Source of the DNA: Blepharisma japonicum
Taxonomy: Eukaryota > Ciliophora > Heterotrichea > Heterotrichida > Blepharismidae
Length of the DNA: 64,000 nt
NCBI GenBank assembly: GCA_949751835.1
Contig: CATKHK010000025.1
Span: 310,001 to 374,000, forward strand
Reading direction: 5' to 3'
This document shows positions 31,926 to 41,500 of the stretch, in pieces. Both the position numbers and the translations under genes were made by a program. The first letter of the stretch is position 1. Every line of letters starts with the position of its first letter. The notes below the pieces were generated by a model. That model ran no database searches, had not been told where the DNA came from, and was given only the letters and a program-made list of their open reading frames with translations.

Positions 31926-32070
31926 TTCAAAAGATTTTCATTTATTATTTAAGCTTATATAATAAGTTATTTGCCTAACAATCCATTTAAGTATATTTTC
32001 GAAAGCCTTGCTAACACTATAATTAAAATTTCTCACAAGATTAAGGTTCAGTTATCAAATAATTAATATT

Positions 32071-33816
32071 ATGGAACAAAAAAATCATAAGTGGATCTTC
32101 AAAGTACTTGCTAAGAACAATGCTCGTGTTTCTCTTCTAGATACTTTTTTCGTAAAAAGTGGAACCCTTGAGTTTTTAATTTATACTGGCAATGATGGTT
32201 GTGTTCATCAAAAACTTCCACGAGATCTGCCTTATCGGAATTTAGGCGACTTGCTGATAAATTTAAAAAAAGAATTCAAAGCATTGCAAAAAGTTACACA
32301 TATAGGAAAATATGTTTGCATAATTGTAGGCAGAAACTTAAAAGCTAAATTAGATCTCTCAGGCCTTAAAGAATACAGAAACAAAGCACAAACTTTTTCA
32401 CTGCTTGAATATCTTCAGAAAATCAAGCCACACAATAGAAGTGAAGAAGGGTGGTATTCTTTGACTTTGACATATACTGAAAAAACTTATAAAAGCGAAT
32501 TTTTCTGAAAAGAGTCAGATAAAGCCATCCCAAGTACTCAAAGATTGGTATATGAAATGGCGAAGAATATCGCAACTTCAGTAATTATACTAGTTGAAAA
32601 GGAAGAAGAGGACAGGAAAAGAGTAGTCAAGCTAGAATTAAATTTGACACTTGATGACTTAGGAGTTTTATGGCTCATGAACTGCAATTGCATTTTAAAT
32701 TGAAAAGAGGAAATAATAGGAAATGAAGCAAAAGGATCTGAAAGCATACCAAATTACGATTTAAGGTCTAAAATTAGAAAAAGAACCTTGTACAAGGATA
32801 AAAATGAAGATTCAGATAAACCAAAAATCATAGCAAGTGACTCACCAATAAGAATAAAAAGCCCAAATACCTCTCATCATAAGCCTATTTCGAATTTGAC
32901 TGAAGAAATTTCTCAAAATCATCAATTGAATCGCACACATTCAATAGTTTCTTCAAAGATGGCCTTTGGTTTAGAGCCAAAGCCTACAAATAGCGGGATT
33001 TCTCCAGAGCATCGTCGCTCAAATCGCTCTAAAACAACACAATATACCCCATTTTCATTCCATGCTATAAGTTATAAATTTTTGCCTGATGCTGATGTAT
33101 GTAAAAACACCAATACTTCTCTAACTGAGCAAAGCTCACTTGCAGAAGATGATGATTCTTTATCAAATTGCAGCATCAATGTTCACTTTTTAGAAATTTT
33201 AGGACGTGAAAAATGCAAAATTAAGAGCCGTATTGGAAATCCTTTGAGAAATCCAACACCCGGCACAGAAGAACTTAAGCAGGAAATGAGAAATATTAGA
33301 GAAAGAATTAGGGTTTTTGAAGAAGAAAGGTCTGCTAAGCGAAATATTCATAAAAGTATGAGACAAAACTCATGAGCGGGTACAAAAAAGAGTAAACCAA
33401 ATACATTGAATGAAAAAATAAAAAGAACTGACACTAAAACACATCTGCAGCCAATCAAAGGAGATGATTTTTTGTCATCTCCTTTGTCAAGCCTCGACTC
33501 TCAAAATTCTCCTGTGAAGTTAAAACAACTTGCCCAAAAGATTAAAAGCCTCAGCCGCATCAAATCAAAAACCCCTAAATACCTGCCTAGTCATTTTACA
33601 CAATCTCAAGGAATTGCAATGCATAAGAAGTCTCATACTGCAACCCATAGCCCTCTAAACACCAATAAAAAGACTCCAAAAAATTCTATTAAAAATCCTT
33701 CTCTTCCTGCGCTTTTGAGAATTACCTCACAAAGTATCCAGATTCCTAAATATCATGCTTTTGAACTGAACCCAGTCCCAACTTTTCATTCTAGATTTCG
33801 ATCGCTCCAGGGATAA
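32071..33816 (+). CDS. Unknown protein with a conserved-looking N-terminal domain
   Basis: TGA codons read as Trp at 32506, 32701 and 33373 join the frame into 581 residues. Residues 1-225 look like a globular alpha/beta region (GTLEFLIYTGNDGCVHQKLP, YVCIIVGRNLKAKLDLSGL, GVLWLMNCNCILNW). The remaining 350 residues are Ser/Lys-rich and disordered, with one short helix (EELKQEMRNIRERIRVFEEE near 410). I do not recognise it. The disordered tail suggests a regulated scaffold. The start is the first ATG after stops. Confidence 0.75.
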
Positions 33817-34121
33817 TTATCAATGAATAATGTATAAAACAAATAATGTTAAATATTTTAACCAAAAATATATAATCAATTATATTAATTATGGGATGCT
33901 TCAGAATAGAAAACTCTTTCCATATGAAGATCTATAACTTATATGTAAAAAAACGTTTTCCCGCTTAAGCAAATTATATTTTTATGAATCAAGTCTAATA
34001 ATATTATGCGGACAAAATTTAGCTTTTTCTTAATTTTCACTATATTGTAAATTGCTGCCTTGCTTATTTTATTACTATAATAGCAATTTTTCTAATTTAA
34101 TAACCGCTAATCCTAAAAAAT
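33817..34121. other. Intergenic region between convergent genes
   Basis: This 305-bp gap is AT-rich. It contains only a 25-codon ORF starting MGCFRIENS near 33892, which I do not consider a gene. No repeat is visible. Confidence 0.4.
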
Positions 34122-34952
34122 TTATAAGTATATTCTTGGTCTCCCTTTTGGACTCCTCAAAAGCCTCCACAGATAGTATGGGTGTGATGTCGTAGTGTAA
34201 AGTAGCTTATCGCCATGAATACTTTGATAAATAGCTTTCATACGACCATACATAGTTGGGGACATGAATCTTTGGCTTCTTGTTCCTAATCCACATCCAC
34301 TGTCAAACTCAATCATAGTCTCGGCATTCTTTGTAAAAGCTCCATTTCAGTCTGCAATGTAGCTTATTCTATCTCCATAATCTAGTTTTTTTGCAAAATG
34401 CTGCATAACATAGGCATCATTCATACTTACAATAATAATCTGGTCCATTCTTAAGAATTCTTTAAAATTTTTTGACCTCGCAGCCCAATCCCATACCACT
34501 TTTTCTGTGCATTCCGGTACAAAGGCTCCAACAATTCCCACAAAAATGACCCTAAGCTGTTTGAAGTATTCTTTGCCTTTGATTTTCTGTATTTCATATT
34601 CTTTTGTGTCAGGGTTGTATTTTATAAAATCAAGATCGGTGTCTGGGAGATCTTTTCTTCATGTCGACTTTACGTTATAATATTGATCAGCATCTTCAAA
34701 GAGTTCAGTGTGCTGGACTTTCAAGCAGTCTTTTGGGTCAAATGTTTCGCCTGGAAACCATTCTTTGAACTTCGTTTTTGACTCTTCATAGAACCTTTTG
34801 CCATAAATTTTCTGTTCGCCTTTTTCTTCTTCATCCTTTTTGTCTTCATTTCTGAGATTCTTATGATGACCTTTAGGAGGCCTATTACCACCCCATCATG
34901 AGAAGTTTCTGGACAAAAGCGAAGATTTCTTCAAGATTCGAAGAAAGGCCAT
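34122..34952 (-). CDS. Peroxiredoxin-5-like mitochondrial protein
   Basis: Two or more TGA read as Trp give 276 residues. The N-terminus (MAFLRILKKSSLLSRNFSWW) is a typical basic mitochondrial presequence. A charged region to about residue 130 precedes a thioredoxin/peroxiredoxin fold: VIFVGIVGAFVPECTEKVV (Cys148), IIIVSMNDAYVMQHFAKK, ISYIADWNGAF. This follows the Prx5 pattern (PGAFTPGC, SVNDAF, ADPTGAF). The Thr normally four residues before the peroxidatic Cys is Val, so activity is uncertain. It may be a structural mitochondrial subunit that reuses the fold. Confidence 0.75.
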
Positions 34953-35028
34953 TTTGGTATTAAAATCAAAGGCTAAAATGACGATGAACTAATTTTAATT
35001 GAGCTTTTTTAAATAAAGATTAAAAGAC

Positions 35029-36516
35029 TTATTTATGACGACCTTCAGATAGCACTTGAGCTTTGACTCTGTTCCAAACCATAATTAGGCTTTCTAATCC
35101 TTCGATTACATTTGCATTTGCTGTCCCATCAGAATCGAAAACATGTGCAAAATCAATAAACCTCGTCTGGGCCTTTTCTAATCCTGCTACATAAAAGACA
35201 GAGCAAGTGAAGAAGTGCTTAGTTCTTTGTCTTATGAACCAGTCTAGTAATTCTTGAGTATCTCTGATAAATTGATCAATAAATTCTAATTGGACTCGAT
35301 CTCCTCTTGTAACAACTCTTCTGAACTCTTCATGAACATTATTATCAACAGGCTCAGTATTTCTTGAATATTTACCAGTATGCCCAGTTACATTTCCTTG
35401 CTCATCTTTGCATAAAATTCCACAAATTCTGAACCCAAGTGTTGCTTGTGTTGACCTCATGGCGACTTCTTGTTGTTTTTTGGTCTTAACATCACTGTTT
35501 TCTGGTAACCACGTAACTTTTCCAATTTTACAGTCTAAAATACTTGGGTGAGTGTATCCATATAACAAATTTTCTATTACTATATGGTCATGGCCATTAA
35601 GTTTTTCTACTCCAAAATAATAAGGGACAAATTTTCTGAATTCAATCATTTCTGGATTTTCAAGAGTTGGGCTAAATAAATAATCGTAAAATGTGATTTC
35701 TGGGGCCTTGACTCTTTTGAGAAGCTTGTCACCTCTAGGAATTAGACTACCTTCATGCCCTGCAGCCTGAGCTAGTGGCTGAGATTCAGCCAAGACTTGG
35801 GATTTGACTCGATTCCAAATCATGATCAAGCTTTCTAACCCTTCAATTACATTGGTGTTTGGCTGCCCTTCAGCATCAAAAACGTGTGCAAAATCAATAA
35901 ACCTTGTTTGAGCTTTTTCTAGCCCAGCAACATAAAACACTGAGCAGGTATAGAAATGTTTTGATCGCTGCTTTTTAAACCAATCTAAAATTTCTTGAGT
36001 ATCTCTAATAAATTGATCAATGATTTCCATTTGAACTCTTTCGCCTCTTGTAACAATTCTTCTAAAATGTTCATGAACGTTATCAGCTGTTGGTTCTTCG
36101 CCTTTGCTAAACTTTCCTGTATGTCCAAATATAGTTCCAAACTGGTCTTTAGCAACTACTCCGCATATACGGAAGCCTAATGTAGAAGTGGTTGTCCTTA
36201 AGGCTTCATCTTGCTGGCGTTTTGTTTTAGCTGGATCATGATGTGGAGTCCAAGTGACTTTTCCCACTTTGCAATCTAAAATGCTTGGAATATTGTACCC
36301 ATCAAGTAGGTTTTCAATTATTGCAAAGCTGTGGCCTTCAATTTGTTCAACACCATAAAATGTTGGAACAAATTTACGGAATTCAAGCATATCAGGATCT
36401 TGAAGTTCAGGGCTGAAAAGATAGTTGTAGAACTCGAGTTCTGCTTTGCCAACGCGCTTCAATATTTTATCGCCTCGAGGTATAAGACTTCCTATGTGTC
36501 CTCCAGCTTGATCCAT
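35029..36516 (-). CDS. Inositol polyphosphate kinase with two tandem catalytic domains
   Basis: The 495-residue protein consists of two copies of an inositol polyphosphate kinase domain (IPMK/IP6K/IP3K superfamily). Both copies hold GSLIPRGDK near their start. The PxxxDxKxG signature is PSILDCKVGKVTW at about 77-89 and PSILDCKIGKVTW at about 323-335. The metal-binding IDFAH lies near 206 and 454. All key residues are kept in both halves, so both may be active. Family enzymes phosphorylate inositol polyphosphates with ATP in cytosol or nucleus. A normal family member has one domain. The halves are joined by about ten residues (LAESQPLAQAAGHEG). Confidence 0.92.
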   Translation of the reverse strand: MDQAGGHIGSLIPRGDKILKRVGKAELEFYNYLFSPELQDPDMLEFRKFVPTFYGVEQIEGHSFAIIENLLDGYNIPSILDCKVGKVTWTPHHDPAKTKRQQDEALRTTTSTLGFRICGVVAKDQFGTIFGHTGKFSKGEEPTADNVHEHFRRIVTRGERVQMEIIDQFIRDTQEILDWFKKQRSKHFYTCSVFYVAGLEKAQTRFIDFAHVFDAEGQPNTNVIEGLESLIMIWNRVKSQVLAESQPLAQAAGHEGSLIPRGDKLLKRVKAPEITFYDYLFSPTLENPEMIEFRKFVPYYFGVEKLNGHDHIVIENLLYGYTHPSILDCKIGKVTWLPENSDVKTKKQQEVAMRSTQATLGFRICGILCKDEQGNVTGHTGKYSRNTEPVDNNVHEEFRRVVTRGDRVQLEFIDQFIRDTQELLDWFIRQRTKHFFTCSVFYVAGLEKAQTRFIDFAHVFDSDGTANANVIEGLESLIMVWNRVKAQVLSEGRHK

Positions 36517-36868
36517 TTATGCAATTAAAACTGAATTGATTTAAGATATTAGGTATTATTGGTGCAAAAATGTTAAATTTGGCGAAAATTTTTTTCTTCA
36601 AATAGTAGCTATAATTTTCTAGTGTTGGCTCGGCGTAAAAGCAATTTATTATTTCCTAAGCAAATTCTGTTGATTTATTTATATTAAATTTAAATTAGCT
36701 ATAATTTTTTCCTGATTACAAGAATAATTGTCTTATTATGAAATAGCTTTCTATAGAGCAATTAAGATAATATCACTTAGAATTAAATCATATTATTAGA
36801 CATTTGTGCCGTTTTATAATAATTCAACTAAATTCGTTACATCTTTTGGATTGTTAACTAATTATAAA
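36517..36868. other. Intergenic, divergent promoter region
   Basis: This AT-rich gap lies between the divergent starts of the inositol kinase and the sphingomyelinase. The frame of the latter is open upstream to 36806 but has no ATG there. There is nothing else to report. Confidence 0.45.
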
Positions 36869-38524
36869 ATGCGATTGATTTTCACCATAGCATTGGCTGT
36901 CTTAGCTCTGCAAGTAACAGCCCGTCGCAAGCCAGATTGCTTACAATGCCATGCCATTATGGACGCTTTAAAAGATACAATTGGTAGCAATGCCTTCCTC
37001 GATACTGGTGCTGACATTCTTGTGGGACTTTGCTCTCTTTTTGAGCATCATGAAGTTTGCAAAGGACTTGTTGACATTTACGGGCCTGGGTATACAGACA
37101 ATATATTGGCCAAATTTCTTAATGCCGATTACATTTGCCCTAAAATTGGCTCCTGTGCTCACCCAGAATATTTATTAGATAACTTGACTCAGTATGAACA
37201 GCAAGTCCTCCAAGACATGCCTCCAATTCAGCCATGGCCTCAAGTCGGAAATGACACCTTTTTTGTATTACAAGTGACTGATATGCACATTGACTTCTTC
37301 TATCAGGTCGGCTCAGAAGTGGATTGTAACTATCCCCTTTGTTGCAGATCAGGAAACGGAACAGCCGGATACTGGGGCTCTCGTGCTAGCTGTGATTCGC
37401 CTCCTCAAACTGCTATAGCATTTCTTGAACAGATCAAAACCCTTCCAATAAGCTTTGTGGTTTGGACTGGAGATAACCCTCCACATGATGTGTGGGCTTA
37501 TGAAAGGGAAAAAGAAATGAACGTTACCAAGAAATTAACCCAAATGTTTAAGGACTATTTACAAGTCCCAATTTTCCCTATTATTGGGAATCATGATTGC
37601 TTCCCAATGGACTTTTTCCAACCTGGACATGAACAAATTTTATTAGGAAATTTGACAGAGCTTTGGGGAGAATGGCTTGGTCCTGAGCAAATCCAGCAGT
37701 TTTCTCAAAATGGGTACTACTCAGCCTTAGAGCCTACAACTGGATTTAGGATTATTGGGCTTAATAACCAGTTAGGAGACAATATGAACGGATGGCTGAT
37801 TCCAAATAATACTGATCCAGCAGGAATGCTTGCGTGGCTAAGAGGCGAGCTTTATCAAGCTGAAGCCAATAACGAGCCTGTAATTATACTGGGACATCTT
37901 CCACATGGAGATAAATATGTAGATTCCACCTGGTCAAGACACTTCAGAACTCTTGTGAACAGATTCCAAAACACCATTAGAGGCCAATTCTTTGGACATA
38001 CCCATCAAGATGAGTTCTTTGTAATCCATTCCTTAATTCCAGGTGCTGATCCAGCAGGTGTTTACTTTGCAGCTCCTTCCTTTGGGACTTATTCTAACCA
38101 AAACCCATCATTCAGACTTTACGAGTACGATGTAAAGACCCATCATCTTGTAAATATTCATCAATATAGATTACCTCTTTACTCAGCTAACCAAAACACT
38201 GAAAGTGCCACATTTGAAGAAGTTTTCAATTTCAAAGATGAATACGGTATGGCTGATATGTCACCTTTATCATTTTCCACATTAGCTGACCAAGTGCTTA
38301 ATGATGAAACTGTTGGCCAAACTTTCTATGCTAACTGGCTGGCCCAGTATCCATTTGAAGCTAAAAAGTGTGATAAAAAATGCCAGAAATACCTGTATTG
38401 CAGACTGTCTAATGATGTCTTCAATGATGTATTTGCATGTGATGAAGAAGCTGGATTTGGACTTTATGTATTTGGACTACTCTTAGAGTCTTTACAAGGA
38501 CAATGGGAATACTTAATAGAATAA
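36869..38524 (+). CDS. SMPD1: Acid sphingomyelinase
   Basis: The 551-residue protein starts at the ATG at 36869, which gives a signal peptide (MRLIFTIALAVLALQVTA). A saposin-B domain with Cys pairs spans about 24-100. The calcineurin-like metallophosphatase domain follows. It shows VTDMHID (Asp138, His140), CCRSGNGTAGYWG, GDNPPHD (Asp202), GNHD (240-243), LGHLPHG and GHTHQDEF. These ligate two zinc ions. The enzyme cleaves sphingomyelin to ceramide in lysosomes or outside the cell. The C-terminal helical domain with Cys pairs is present. Length is close to the 600-630 of animal SMPD1. There is no intron. Confidence 0.95.
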   Translation: MRLIFTIALAVLALQVTARRKPDCLQCHAIMDALKDTIGSNAFLDTGADILVGLCSLFEHHEVCKGLVDIYGPGYTDNILAKFLNADYICPKIGSCAHPEYLLDNLTQYEQQVLQDMPPIQPWPQVGNDTFFVLQVTDMHIDFFYQVGSEVDCNYPLCCRSGNGTAGYWGSRASCDSPPQTAIAFLEQIKTLPISFVVWTGDNPPHDVWAYEREKEMNVTKKLTQMFKDYLQVPIFPIIGNHDCFPMDFFQPGHEQILLGNLTELWGEWLGPEQIQQFSQNGYYSALEPTTGFRIIGLNNQLGDNMNGWLIPNNTDPAGMLAWLRGELYQAEANNEPVIILGHLPHGDKYVDSTWSRHFRTLVNRFQNTIRGQFFGHTHQDEFFVIHSLIPGADPAGVYFAAPSFGTYSNQNPSFRLYEYDVKTHHLVNIHQYRLPLYSANQNTESATFEEVFNFKDEYGMADMSPLSFSTLADQVLNDETVGQTFYANWLAQYPFEAKKCDKKCQKYLYCRLSNDVFNDVFACDEEAGFGLYVFGLLLESLQGQWEYLIE

Positions 38525-38586
38525 ACCTAAGGGTATTATTTCTAACGATATTAATTAGGAGTTTTATTATTAAACTAGATAATATG

Positions 38587-41500
38587 TTAGTTATTAGAGC
38601 CTTCGCTCTCTGAGCCCGAGTTATCTTCAACTAGTTTCCATACCTTGATAAATTTATCTGTTCCCCCACTTATAATCTCGATTTCGTTATTGGCAAGTGG
38701 AGCTATACAGTTAACAGATGATGCGTGTCCTAAGATTTCACCAGTCATTTTTAGGTTTCTTCCTCCTTTCCAAACTTTTACTTTTCCTTCTTTTCCAGCG
38801 GTATATATATATTTTCCTTTATTATCAGTAATAATGCTATTAACCCAGTCAGTATGAGCATTTAATACAGGCTGATAATTTACATTATCAGCTCTATCCC
38901 ATCTCTTTATACTTTTATCTCTCGATCCTGAAATAATTGAGTCTTTGTAGATAGTTAAGCTTGTAATTATATCAGTATGGTTAGATTCATATGGCTTTAC
39001 TGTTTCGAAGCTTCTTAAATTAAGTCTGCCGATATTGTGAGTCCTACCTGAATAATAAGCTATGTTATCATGTACATTTATACTGTACATATCCTGCATA
39101 TTTTCAGTTTTATATAATGGAGTATTATTTCTTCGCAAATCCCATATAAAAATGCTAGGACCATCTGATAATGACTTCCCAGCACTAATGAGCAAATTAT
39201 CTTTCATATGCAAAGCTCTCACATCTTCACAATGCCCAACAAAGGAAGAAATTTTCTGCAGAGAAATTGCATCCCAGATATTAATTTCTTTATTGCAACC
39301 TGTAAAAATCAATGAGTTTTCAGGCCAAAATGCCATCGCCTTTATAAAGGAGTTATGACAAGGTACTTCGCTGATAACACTCAAGGTGTCAAAGGACCAC
39401 ATTTTGAATGCCTTATTTGAGCCTGTGTATAAAATATTTTCATGGTAAACCATTGAGCACACTGCACTTGTATGAGCTTCTAAGCTCTGAGTGCACTGCC
39501 ATCTTTGAGAGGGCTGATTTGACTGTTCCATAGACTGATTTATACTAGTTTCAGCTTTTTTAAGTTTTGTTCGCTGAGTTTTGTCTGTCATGCTGTCTTC
39601 ATTATCAAGACTAAAAGTCCTTGGAATTTTGCTTTGGGAACTATTGACTGACTGTGGCTTTTTTGGCTTTTTAATTTCCTCTTCAACTTTTTCTCTTTTA
39701 TTTTTAGCTAGCTCTCTCGCTTTTGCTAGAGAAGTTATTGTATTAGGTGGTGGAACCTTAGGCTTGGCTTTATTTTCTTCTTCCTTCATCTGCAGAACTT
39801 GTTCCCTCATCTCAATAAATGCTTTTCTGTACTTATTATATTTCTGCAGAGTATTCTCCAAGTCTTTTCTCAAATTGTCAATGATTTCTTGGTTTTCTTT
39901 ATCTTTTTTGACTAATTCTTCTATAACTTTATCAGGCTCTTCAGTATTAACAGGCACAATAACATGTACATTTTTCCTTTCTTCTAGTTCTTCCAATATC
40001 AGCTTTTCTCTAGCTTCATATTCCATTTTAATCCTTGTGTTTTCAGCTTCATGCTGTCTTAGTAGTAAATCTTTTTCATAAGTTAGCTCGTCATTGATTA
40101 ATTTGAGGTTCTGGATTTGGATTTCGTTTTTCTGCAAGTTTTTGCCGAATTGTTTGGATTCTGAGGCTCTTGTCATGACTTCGTCGAATAAAGCAGAAAT
40201 CAGCAAATGAGCGTCATCGAGTGTATTTATGGCTAGCGATTTTGCTTTGATGTCTTCTACTTCAGAGTTTGCGAGCTGTTGGGAGGTTTCAATGATTTTT
40301 TCTTGCTTAAACCTGAGTTTTTCTTCAAGAGTTTCTAATTGCTCACTAAGATCTTCAAGTTCGCTTTTAGTCTCTTGGATTTTTGATGCTAAATGAGTTT
40401 CATCATTAATAAGCCCTGATTCTTCATACACCATTTCAAGTTTCTCAAGTTTTAGCTTTGCAATGGCGAACTGTTGAGTTAATTCAAGTTTATGTCTTTC
40501 AATTTCGTCTTTTTCTGTAATATCATTCTGTATCTTCACTCTCAGCTCTCGCTCTTCTATACACGCTGATGCATAATCTGATACCCATTTCATTATATCT
40601 CTTTTTTCTGATCCTTTCGATCTTCTTTTAAGTGCAATATCTCTTTGTCTTCTTTGGATTGCTGCCAATTCTTCGCTTTTCCTTTTCGCAATTAATTCTT
40701 TTTTTCTGTTCTCACTTTGAAGCTTCTGAATTTCTTTGTCTTTTTTTAAATTCAGCTGCTTCATTTGTAAGATTTCTTTTTGGCGCGATGCTTTCCATTT
40801 ATTGTGTGCTTCATTTTCTTCTTTTATTTTCTTTGAAAGTGCAACTTTATCTTGTTTAGCTTTATTGATATCTGCAGCCAGCTTCGTTAGCTGAATTTTT
40901 TGGTTTTCTACAAGTTTATATAGTGCGGTTTGTTCTCTATCTTTTCTTTGGTTTTCTCGTAATTTTTCTTCAAGCTGAGAGATTTTGGCTCTGAATCTTT
41001 CTGCGACGTTTTGCTTTTCTGCATTGCTGCCTTCTCTAACCTTTTCTAGTGCCATATCTCTTTCTTTTACAGTTGTGTGAAGTTCTTTTTCGAGTTCTTC
41101 TATTTTTAAATAATATTGTTGGGACATTTCTTCTAATAGTTTACTTTGCAGTTCTTTGAAGGCTTCTTCTATATTGCGGAGCATGCCTTCTTTTTCTCTG
41201 ATTTTTGACTCTACTTTGATGAGCTCTTCTTTTTCTGCGAGGCATGGTGGCTCTTCTTCAGTGCTTGGGTCTTCTATATCTGGATTTTCTTGGGTCTCTT
41301 CATCTTCTGGGTTTTCTTGAGGATTTTCTTGGACATTTTCTTGAGCATTTTCTTGAGCATTTTCTTGTTTTTCTATTTTAGCGAGCACTGTTTCGGCGAA
41401 TATTTTCCCATAGTCATCAAAATTTTTGATCACAAATTCGTTTAAGTTATCAAGTCCTTTTGCACTTGATTTTGATCTTTTAAGGATTTCGATTTCTTGT

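Noticed and set aside
35029-36516. Two separate inositol kinase genes
   Set aside because: The two domains are in one uninterrupted frame, and no stop, ATG-led gap or intron separates them.
36806-36868. Upstream extension of the sphingomyelinase frame from a GTG
   Set aside because: The extension has no ATG, and the ATG at 36869 places a clean signal peptide at the N-terminus.
39581-40081. 166-codon plus-strand ORF
   Set aside because: It is antisense to the coiled-coil stalk of the kinesin and reads as Ser/Leu/Phe-rich sequence, the mirror of Lys/Glu codons. No family pattern is visible.
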